Below are positions 1-5,126 of a stretch of 5,126 nt of DNA, piece after piece (positions within the stretch are counted from its first letter, which is position 1; every line of letters starts with the position of its first letter). Below the pieces are notes generated by a model that searched no databases, was not told where the DNA came from, and worked only from the letters and a program-made list of their open reading frames with translations. The DNA comes from Cryomorphaceae bacterium (lineage in GTDB: Bacteria > Bacteroidota > Bacteroidia > Flavobacteriales_D > Crocinitomicaceae): assembly GCA_027485365.1 (NCBI GenBank), contig JAIXRD010000279.1, positions 1 through 5,126 on the forward strand, in the 5' to 3' direction. A program made the position numbers and the translations under genes.

Positions 1-825
1 CATGTAGAAGAATTAATAACATTTATCGAGGGAGATGTGCGCGATCTAAGTGTAGTAATGAATGCTATGGAGGGCATCGATGTGGTTTATCATTTTGCAG
101 CAGTTCTTGGAGTAGATGTTGTGGCAGACTTCCCCGTTGAGACCATGGACGTTGAAGTTGTTGGGACTCGGAACGTAATTGAAGCCATGCATAAACATGG
201 GGTTAAGCAACTCTTTTACGCTTCAACCAGCGGTATTTACAGCCACTCCGCTATTGTTAAAACGGCCCTTAGCGAGGAAGTATTGGTTGATCCAAGAACC
301 TCCTATGCCATGGCGAAACGGTACAACGAAATATATTTAGCAAGTCATTTCGAAGAAAAAGGGGTAAATACCATTGCCTTGCGTTTTTTCAATGTTTACG
401 GGGAACGACAAGATAATCGCATGGTTATTCCAAGATTTTTAGAACAAGCTGAGGCCAATCTTCCATTAACAGTTTTCGGAAATGGTCAGCAAACACGTGA
501 TTTCACATACATTAATGATGTAATTGAAGCCTGTATCAGACTGCAAGAAATCAATGGATTTCATATCGTGAATATTGCAAATGAACACGAATGGACCATC
601 AAAGAATTAGCTGAAACCATCATTGAACTAACCGGTTCGTCCTCCGAAATAGTTTACATAGACGCACCAAAAAAACGATATGATTATGAAGTGGAACGAA
701 GGATCGGCAGTTCAGAAAAACTAAATAACTTGATCGGTTTTAAACCAAGTACCACACTTCAAAAAGGCATTGAACTTATATTAACTCAAGCAGAATATTC
801 AACACATGGACACAACAGTATTTAA
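1..825 (+). CDS. NAD-dependent epimerase/dehydratase (extended SDR), 5'-truncated by window edge
   Basis: Nucleotide-sugar epimerase or dehydratase of the extended short-chain dehydrogenase family, a cytoplasmic enzyme that modifies NDP-sugars for surface polysaccharide. The reading frame is open back to base 1 and already encodes family sequence there (FIEGDVRD, residues 8-15 of the visible part), so the GTG at 37 is not the true start. The N-terminal GxxGxxG dinucleotide-binding loop and roughly the first 40-50 residues lie outside. The visible 274 residues hold the fourth-strand motif VYHFAA (29-34), the catalytic STS serine/threonine (75-77), the YxxxK pair Y102/K106 (YAMAK), RFFNVYG (128-134) and the substrate-domain motif GNGQQTRDFTYIND (160-173). 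The exact substrate (UDP-glucose 4-epimerase, UDP-glucuronate or GDP-sugar branch) cannot be read from this part. The last 20 bases overlap glyA. The family is secure; the substrate is not. Confidence 0.9.
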   Translation, partial: HVEELITFIEGDVRDLSVVMNAMEGIDVVYHFAAVLGVDVVADFPVETMDVEVVGTRNVIEAMHKHGVKQLFYASTSGIYSHSAIVKTALSEEVLVDPRTSYAMAKRYNEIYLASHFEEKGVNTIALRFFNVYGERQDNRMVIPRFLEQAEANLPLTVFGNGQQTRDFTYINDVIEACIRLQEINGFHIVNIANEHEWTIKELAETIIELTGSSSEIVYIDAPKKRYDYEVERRIGSSEKLNNLIGFKPSTTLQKGIELILTQAEYSTHGHNSI

Positions 826-2074
826 TTTAATTGAGGCGGAGCGCGTTCGTCAGACCATAGGCATCGAACTAATCGCCAGTGAGAACTACGTAAGCGATGA
901 TGTAATGAAGGCGATGGGCAGTATCCTCACTAACAAATATGCAGAAGGTTTACCAGGAAAACGTTACTATGGCGGTTGTGAAATCGTTGATCAAGTGGAG
1001 CAATTAGCTATAGACCGTTTATGCCAATTGTTCGGTGCCACATGGGCGAATGTACAACCACATTCTGGTGCACAAGCTAACGCGGCAGTATTTTTAGCTT
1101 GTTTAACTCCAGGCGACAAAATACTAGGATTCGACTTATCCCATGGAGGACACCTTACACACGGTTCACCCGTTAATTTTTCCGGTAAACTTTATAAGCC
1201 TTTTTTCTATGGTGTGGATAAAGAAACGGGGTTAATCGACTACCAAGCATTGGAGGAAACCGCCATGCGAGAACGACCAAAAATGATTATTTGTGGGGCT
1301 TCTGCGTATTCAAGAGATTGGGATTATAAGCGCATTCGTGAAATAGCAGACGCGATTGGAGCACTCGTATTAGCGGATATTTCTCACCCTGCAGGATTAA
1401 TCGCTGCTAAGTTATTGAACGACCCCTTGGAACATTGTCACATCGTTACTTCAACTACTCACAAAACCCTTCGCGGCCCTCGCGGTGGCATCATCATGTT
1501 ACGACATAATTTTGATAACCCCTTCGGTTTAAAGTGGAATAATGGAAATCCGAAATCTATGGCTGCTTTATTGGATGCCGCAGTTTTTCCAGGAATTCAA
1601 GGGGGTCCATTAGAACATGTTATTGCAGCAAAAGCTGTGGCATTTGGTGAAGCGCTTGACCCCTCTTTTACTTCGTATATGACTCAAGTTCAGTCAAATG
1701 CAGCAATAATGGCCGAAGAGCTAATGAAACGTGGATACCACATTGTATCAGGTGGAACGAAAAATCATAGCATGTTAATTGACCTCCGCAACAAAGGGAT
1801 TACCGGAAAGGATGCGGAAATAGCCCTTGGAAAAGCGCATATTACGGTCAACAAAAACATGGTTCCTTTTGACACGGAATCTCCGTTTGTAACTTCTGGA
1901 ATTCGCATTGGAACTCCTGCAATTACATCGCGAGGCGTTAATGGCCATGAAATCAATGACATTGTCACATTAATCGATGCTGCATTACAGCATCATTCAG
2001 ACGATCATGTGATGGCGGAAATTAAAGTGAAGGTTGAACAACTCATGGGCAACAAACCGCTCTTTGCGTGGTGA
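806..2074 (+). CDS. glyA: Serine hydroxymethyltransferase
   Basis: PLP-dependent cytoplasmic enzyme converting serine and tetrahydrofolate to glycine and 5,10-methylene-tetrahydrofolate, the main one-carbon source for purine, thymidylate and methionine synthesis. The 422 residues are a normal full length. Seen in order: ELIASENYVS (21-30), NKYAEGLPGKRYYGG (43-57), the cofactor-contacting PHSGAQAN (85-92), LSHGGHLTHGSP (111-122), ICGASAYSRDWDY (162-174), D191 and H194 in ADISHPAGL, the Schiff-base lysine K220 in TSTTHKTLRGPRGG, FPGIQGGPLEH (261-271) and the carboxylate-binding arginine R366 in TSGIRIGTPA. The ATG at 806 gives the usual short leader before the conserved LIEAERVRQ and lies inside the end of the epimerase gene. 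No Shine-Dalgarno is visible, as is common in Bacteroidota. All key residues are intact, so this looks like the housekeeping enzyme rather than a specialised paralogue. Confidence 0.98.
   Translation: MDTTVFNLIEAERVRQTIGIELIASENYVSDDVMKAMGSILTNKYAEGLPGKRYYGGCEIVDQVEQLAIDRLCQLFGATWANVQPHSGAQANAAVFLACLTPGDKILGFDLSHGGHLTHGSPVNFSGKLYKPFFYGVDKETGLIDYQALEETAMRERPKMIICGASAYSRDWDYKRIREIADAIGALVLADISHPAGLIAAKLLNDPLEHCHIVTSTTHKTLRGPRGGIIMLRHNFDNPFGLKWNNGNPKSMAALLDAAVFPGIQGGPLEHVIAAKAVAFGEALDPSFTSYMTQVQSNAAIMAEELMKRGYHIVSGGTKNHSMLIDLRNKGITGKDAEIALGKAHITVNKNMVPFDTESPFVTSGIRIGTPAITSRGVNGHEINDIVTLIDAALQHHSDDHVMAEIKVKVEQLMGNKPLFAW
2068..2074 (+). promoter_or_regulatory. glyA stop / GTG start overlap (probable translational coupling)
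   Basis: Bases 2068-2073 read GTGGTG, with the glyA stop TGA at 2072-2074. The second GTG shares GTGA with that stop. No ribosome-binding sequence is visible, so initiation by ribosomes finishing glyA is the simplest reading. Confidence 0.5.
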
Positions 2075-2496
2075 TTCGATTTGAATCAAAAAAAGACCGG
2101 ACCTATCCCATAGCCTTGGGCATCTTATTAATAATTTATTCCATTGTTGGAATTGTAATCATCTCTAATGGCGGTAATTATTCCGAACTGATTGTGTTAG
2201 CTGTTGTTTGGGTATTACAGGGTACATTCTTTTACTTATTCCTAAAAACGACCTTTTACACCATCGATGAAGAACAGCTAGTATGTCATTTTTTTGGATT
2301 TAAAAAAAAGATACGTGTATCTGAAATACGTCGAATCGAACCCCAAAAAGGGCTTTATGCCGGTTTCAAAATTAATACAGCTTGGAAGGGACTTGTGGTA
2401 AGCTATGGTAAATGGGATGAAATACTGATTTCACCTGCGCAGGAACAGTTATTTATAGAAACGATAAAAGCTAAGAATCCGACTTTACAGGCTTGA
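2071..2496 (+). CDS. Small membrane protein with bacterial PH domain (bPH_4 type)
   Basis: About 141 residues, function unknown. Two hydrophobic segments (about residues 12-32 and 39-59) form an N-terminal membrane hairpin. A cytoplasmic beta-rich domain of about 80 residues follows, with TTFYTIDEEQLVC, KKKIRVSEIRRIEP, VSYGKWDEILISP and a final helix QEQLFIETIKAKNP. This order (FESKKD start, hairpin, I-x-x-I-x-P, YGK-x-x-x-x-LISP, KNP end) matches from memory the bacterial PH-domain family Pfam bPH_4 (formerly DUF1200). No ATG exists near the N-terminus, and an in-frame TGA at 2035 limits the start to the GTG at 2068 or 2071. I prefer 2071 because GTGA then overlaps the glyA stop by 4 bases, a usual coupling geometry; 2068 adds one residue. 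Its place behind glyA suggests co-transcription but says nothing certain about its role. Confidence 0.85.
   Translation: MIRFESKKDRTYPIALGILLIIYSIVGIVIISNGGNYSELIVLAVVWVLQGTFFYLFLKTTFYTIDEEQLVCHFFGFKKKIRVSEIRRIEPQKGLYAGFKINTAWKGLVVSYGKWDEILISPAQEQLFIETIKAKNPTLQA
2471..2496. other. 26-base convergent overlap of coding 3' ends
   Basis: The PH-domain gene on the + strand ends with TGA at 2494-2496, while the ten-helix membrane gene on the - strand ends with TAG at 2473-2471. The last 26 bases are coding on both strands. No intergenic space or strong terminator exists here, so each transcript must end inside the opposite gene or beyond, and the 3' ends of the two mRNAs are complementary. Confidence 0.85.
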
Positions 2497-3769
2497 ATCC
2501 ATTTTTAGCGATGGATACTCCTTCTTTTCCGATACCAATAATCGAAACAATATTTAAAGGGAATTCCAGTAAAACGTGGGTGAAACTTAAGAAAAACAAA
2601 ACACTTAAGCCTAAACTATAATCGTATAAATAAAATCCACAAGCAGCCAACCAAAGCACTACAACGGCAATAAAACGCATTTTTGGAACCTTGTGCCAAC
2701 GAATGACCTCAGTTTTACTAAACCAGTTTAAATAATGATAGAGGTATGCAAAGGCAATGAAGCGCATGAGCATAATACCAACCGTAGAAAAGAATACAGA
2801 ATTCCAAAAATAGTCTTTCGAATTGGTAGGAAAGGCATAGCGCAATGGAATCGCTTGTTGGTAATACTCATTAGTTTCATTCTCAACAATATATGACTCC
2901 GATAACCGCTTATCTAGTGAATCCTTGATCCGTTGCTTTTCAAGGAGTGGAAATCCATTATTTTCCTTTAAGACGAAAGAATCCAAGTATTGCTTATTGG
3001 TCATATATTGCTCATCGATCCACTTAAAATGATTCATTATTGAAACGTTGGTCATGAAAAACCCGTTTCCTTTGGCATAATAGGCATTTTCACCATACGA
3101 AGTGAGCTTATTCCCTTTGGAATTTACAGGGATAGCAAAAACCAAGACCATAGGAACAACAATAAAAGCTAGGATTTGCCATAAGCCAGATTTACTTCGA
3201 GATTTGAGCGCTCCGTAGAGCATAAATAAACCCGTAAACAAATAGACGTGAATGAGGGTGGGAACAAGGGATGTTAACGCAAACACTAAGGTATTCGATT
3301 CGTTCTCCGCAGCTCGTTCCGGGCTTAACCACCCTGCAACAAACACATATAAAAATGCAATAGCTAATAGCTTTATAATCGTATTCTTGATTAGGACAAA
3401 AAGAACTGAAGAAAACAAGGCAAAAACTAAGAGTTTATCAAACAAATTAAGTTCAACAAACGATTCGTAGATCTGCCAATCATATCCAAAATCACTCGCG
3501 AAAGCAGCGATAGAGAGAAGAACACCAATTACTAACAAAATGATAAAATCGTACTTTCCCTTTGAAAAATATTGTCGATCATGCAACCAACTAATTTCGG
3601 TTAAGTAATGTAACGGCCCCAAGAAAGCATAAGCCAACAAAAAGGTTTCAAAAGGCATGAAAAAGGCTAATGCGGCAGTAATTAACATTAGCCCGATGTT
3701 CACATAATTTATTTTATCTTCCCTAAGCAGTGACATTCGTGTTTTTTTTTCAAATATACCGAATATCAT
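2471..3769 (-). CDS. Uncharacterised ten-helix membrane protein with intramembrane histidines
   Basis: A 432-residue inner-membrane protein whose function I do not recognise. Hydrophobic stretches suggest ten helices at about 22-38, 40-58, 74-92, 112-128, 131-148, 160-186, 196-213, 324-346, 364-383 and 386-405. Basic loops (60-73, 187-195, 347-363 and the C-tail) fall on one side and acidic ones (93-111, 149-159) on the other, so N- and C-termini are probably cytoplasmic and a hydrophilic loop at 214-322 is periplasmic. Histidines sit in helix-associated motifs: H54 and H63 in GPLHYLTEISWLHDR, H174 in TLIHVYLF, H345 in YLYHYLNWF, H398 in FTHVLLEFPLN. The pattern recalls, without proving, the Brp/Blh carotenoid oxygenases. 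The start at 3769 overlaps the vWA gene stop in ATGA; the in-frame ATG at 3736 (residue 12) is an alternative lying just after an A9 run. Very probably one operon with the vWA gene. Confidence 0.85.
   Translation of the reverse strand: MIFGIFEKKTRMSLLREDKINYVNIGLMLITAALAFFMPFETFLLAYAFLGPLHYLTEISWLHDRQYFSKGKYDFIILLVIGVLLSIAAFASDFGYDWQIYESFVELNLFDKLLVFALFSSVLFVLIKNTIIKLLAIAFLYVFVAGWLSPERAAENESNTLVFALTSLVPTLIHVYLFTGLFMLYGALKSRSKSGLWQILAFIVVPMVLVFAIPVNSKGNKLTSYGENAYYAKGNGFFMTNVSIMNHFKWIDEQYMTNKQYLDSFVLKENNGFPLLEKQRIKDSLDKRLSESYIVENETNEYYQQAIPLRYAFPTNSKDYFWNSVFFSTVGIMLMRFIAFAYLYHYLNWFSKTEVIRWHKVPKMRFIAVVVLWLAACGFYLYDYSLGLSVLFFLSFTHVLLEFPLNIVSIIGIGKEGVSIAKNGFKPVKSDS
3742..3750 (-). repeat. A9 homopolymer in codons 7-10 of the membrane protein
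   Basis: Nine consecutive T on the + strand read as GAA AAA AAA ACA on the coding strand (E7-K8-K9-T10). Gain of one A brings a stop at about codon 16, and loss of one A a stop at about codon 20, if translation starts at 3769. The tract is seen directly; any slippage is inference. Confidence 0.9.
3766..3769 (-). promoter_or_regulatory. ATGA stop/start overlap between vWA gene and membrane gene
   Basis: On the - strand the vWA gene ends in TGA (3768-3766) and the membrane gene starts with ATG (3769-3767), sharing ATGA. This arrangement usually means translational coupling, and it supports reading the two as one functional unit as well as the choice of the upstream ATG. Confidence 0.6.
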
Positions 3770-4884
3770 TCATTTTTTCGTTCTTCATCAAACCCAAGTT
3801 GAGTTGCATTTTTTCGAATACTTTTTGCGACAGAGGTTCCAAAATCATCCGCTTTGTTGTTGCTATTTTTTGATTGTTCTTCGATATAAGAAAGTCTTTT
3901 TTGATTCAACTCCGCAATTTCTTTTTGAACCTGTTGACGCTCCTTGGTTTTTTCTACTACCAGGGTTTTGATTTCCTCGTCAGTTTTTCCTTTTAATTCA
4001 TCCGTTCTATCCTCCGCCTTCAACTTGGTTAATACCGTAGAATCTGCGGCAACAGCATCCACTAAATCCCAATCTCCGTTCCAATAATAGGTACTTCCTT
4101 TGGCCACAGCGCGCTCCACCATTACGGCTTCATTAAGGGTCTTTGCATTATCATCTTGCATGACCTGTTTATTTTTTTTGGCCGCCCCTGAAAAACCATA
4201 AGAAACATAGGTGCCATTCAGCTTGTAATTATACGTTTGAATTAAAGAATCATAGGGTGTAGCTATGTAAGATATGGCTTGATCACTGTTTATGTTAAAA
4301 AAATCCCCACCTGAACAGGTTGCCCCATCTTGCCAGAATGTACGCACGCCTTCATCGTATGGACCGCAAAAGATGGTACTTACAAGTACACCTTTTGTTT
4401 TAGCAAGCGCACAGGCTTCTTTGTACGATATAGGCCCTTGATTAAAAGGTTCATTGCCAGCGATGTATATTAATTTTAAATCCGTTGAATTGTCTGACCA
4501 ACTTAAGTCGATTAAAGACTTTTGAATAACCGCACCACAAAATTCATCCCCGCCATTCGTCCGTAAACCAAAAAGCTTTTCTGAAACCAAATCTAGATCT
4601 TTGGTGAAATTCAATTGTTGTCGAATATAATTGTCTTTTATGTTCAGGGATTGATTCCCATAATCGTACATGGCAATTTCTAAATCTGGCGAAGCGCCTT
4701 GATAGGTTAATTTAGCAACCTCATTAACAATCGCCCAAATCTTAGACTTTGCTTGATTCAATAGTCCATCCATACTGTTGGAGGTATCGAATAATATTAC
4801 AAGTTGAACTTTACGTTTTCCCGTTTGCGCAACGGAACAAAAAACAAGATGTAAACTAAAAATGGATAAGAAAATGTACTTCAT
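3766..4884 (-). CDS. Secreted von Willebrand factor A domain protein with C-terminal coiled coil
   Basis: A 372-residue exported protein of unknown specific role, probably a metal-dependent protein-binding module in the periplasm. Residues 1-20 are a signal peptide (basic K2, hydrophobic core, VAQ cleavage region). The vWA domain covers about 25-220: the first strand QLVILF leads into the MIDAS motif D33-x-S35-x-S37 (DTSNSM), T109 in LRTNGGDE is the likely second metal contact, and the fourth strand LIYIAGNEPF lacks the usual TDG aspartate. Cysteines C116, C158, C173 and C190 could form disulfides. A C-terminal part rich in charge, about 296-340 (KTKERQQVQKEIAELNQKR within it), should be a long helix or coiled coil, followed by a short conserved-looking tail (DDFGTSVAKSIRKNATQLGF). 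I recall the vWA-plus-tail layout in uncharacterised proteins of several phyla. It starts 44 bases after aroQ and overlaps the membrane gene by ATGA. Confidence 0.9.
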   Translation of the reverse strand: MKYIFLSIFSLHLVFCSVAQTGKRKVQLVILFDTSNSMDGLLNQAKSKIWAIVNEVAKLTYQGASPDLEIAMYDYGNQSLNIKDNYIRQQLNFTKDLDLVSEKLFGLRTNGGDEFCGAVIQKSLIDLSWSDNSTDLKLIYIAGNEPFNQGPISYKEACALAKTKGVLVSTIFCGPYDEGVRTFWQDGATCSGGDFFNINSDQAISYIATPYDSLIQTYNYKLNGTYVSYGFSGAAKKNKQVMQDDNAKTLNEAVMVERAVAKGSTYYWNGDWDLVDAVAADSTVLTKLKAEDRTDELKGKTDEEIKTLVVEKTKERQQVQKEIAELNQKRLSYIEEQSKNSNNKADDFGTSVAKSIRKNATQLGFDEERKNE

Positions 4885-4928
4885 GGCTATTTAATTTGCC
4901 ATCGGGTACACCCTAGATATGAATTGGT
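4885..4928 (-). other. 44-base gap between aroQ and the vWA gene
   Basis: This is the only clear noncoding stretch in the window. Read on the - strand it ends in an A/T-rich leader (AAATTAAATAGCC) just before the vWA ATG, a leader type common in Bacteroidota, with no Shine-Dalgarno. I see no convincing -33/-7 promoter and no hairpin followed by a U run. The short distance is compatible with read-through from aroQ. Confidence 0.6.
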
Positions 4929-5126
4929 TCAATGCGGAGTAAAAAAACCAAGTGCCATGCGATAACTTTCCAGTCCAAATCCCATTACCAAGCCAATACA
5001 AACTGGTGTTAATAAGGATTCATGTCGGAACGATTCCCTAGACGCTACATTTGAAATATGCACTTCAATAACGGGCGTCTCAATGGCAGCAATACAATCC
5101 CGTATGGCGACGCTGGTATGGGTATA
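4929..5126 (-). CDS. aroQ: Type II 3-dehydroquinate dehydratase, C-terminal 65 residues
   Basis: Shikimate-pathway enzyme that dehydrates 3-dehydroquinate to 3-dehydroshikimate in the cytoplasm; the type II form is a dodecamer unrelated to AroD. Only the last 65 residues are present, read from the window edge to the TGA at 4931-4929. They start with YTHTSVAIRD, whose H3 matches His81 of the Mycobacterium tuberculosis enzyme. EVHISN follows, with the catalytic histidine H23 (His101 equivalent) and S25/N26 of the substrate site, then R30 (Arg108 equivalent) and FRHESLLTPVCIGLVMGFG, the usual C-terminal pattern. The N-terminal half with the catalytic tyrosine loop is outside. The histidine often found two residues before R30 (SNVHAR in M. 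tuberculosis) is alanine here (SNVASR), probably ordinary family variation. The gene ends 44 bases before the vWA gene in the same direction. Confidence 0.95.
   Translation of the reverse strand, partial: YTHTSVAIRDCIAAIETPVIEVHISNVASRESFRHESLLTPVCIGLVMGFGLESYRMALGFFTPH

Noticed and set aside
37..39. GTG at 37 as the start of the epimerase gene
   Set aside because: The frame is open upstream to base 1 and encodes conserved family sequence (FIEGDVRD), and the NAD-binding loop would be missing. The gene is cut by the window edge.
1765..1968. Open frame of 67 codons on the - strand
   Set aside because: It lies wholly inside glyA, whose protein is clearly conserved. The antisense translation has no recognisable features.
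2497..2516. Inverted repeat ATCCAT / ATGGAT with an 8-base loop right after the PH-domain gene stop, as a terminator
   Set aside because: The stem is only 6 pairs and mostly A-T, with just a broken T-rich stretch after it. It also lies inside the coding end of the - strand gene, so it may be chance.
3252..3470. Open frame of 72 codons on the + strand
   Set aside because: It is antisense to the ten-helix membrane gene and shows no domain, signal or coupling. It is best explained as a shadow.
4171..4180. A8 run in the middle of the vWA gene as a programmed frameshift site
   Set aside because: The frame continues intact through it with conserved-looking sequence on both sides, and nothing suggests a useful product in another frame. 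Runs of this size are common in AT-rich genomes.
4837..4839. C16 of the vWA protein as a lipoprotein cysteine
   Set aside because: The residues before it (LVF) do not fit a lipobox, which needs a small residue at -1. An ordinary signal peptide cut near VAQ fits better.
4904..4913. Near-palindrome GGGT-AC-ACCC between aroQ and the vWA gene as an operator or terminator
   Set aside because: The arms are 4 bases with a 2-base spacer, too short for a stable hairpin. There is no U run and no second copy to suggest a regulator site.

Overview
The window is a compact, moderately AT-rich piece of bacterial chromosome. It most likely comes from a member of the Bacteroidota, probably of the Flavobacteriales grade. 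That call rests on the wording of the serine hydroxymethyltransferase (a 422-residue form with DISHPAGL, a LLDAAVFPGIQGGPLEH segment and a PLFAW end), on the lack of Shine-Dalgarno sequences before the starts, and on A/T-rich leaders. It is an inference from protein style, not a database match. Coding density is very high: the only clear gap between genes is 44 bases (4885-4928).

Layout. On the + strand, three genes run left to right and overlap each other: the 3' part of an extended-SDR nucleotide-sugar epimerase/dehydratase (1-825, cut by the window edge), glyA (806-2074), and a small membrane protein with a bacterial PH domain (2071-2496, GTG start overlapping the glyA stop). On the - strand, three genes run right to left: the 3' end of aroQ, type II 3-dehydroquinate dehydratase (4929-5126, cut by the edge), a secreted von Willebrand A (vWA) protein (3766-4884), and a protein with about ten membrane segments (2471-3769). 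The last two share a 4-base ATGA overlap. The two gene groups converge and their 3' ends overlap by 26 bases, so no intergenic terminator separates them.

How the genes work together. glyA (one-carbon and glycine metabolism) and aroQ (shikimate pathway) are ordinary housekeeping genes. The epimerase probably supplies an activated sugar for surface glycans. The most interesting part is the vWA/ten-helix pair. The vWA protein has a signal peptide, a MIDAS metal site and a charged C-terminal helix. Its partner has a periplasmic loop of about 110 residues and four histidines in membrane helices, which a positive-inside topology places mostly toward the cytoplasmic side. I do not recognise a characterised function for this pair. 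A periplasmic sensor or adaptor acting on a histidine-rich, possibly metal-binding membrane protein is a reasonable hypothesis. No RNA genes, CRISPR arrays, insertion sequences or convincing promoters or terminators were seen.
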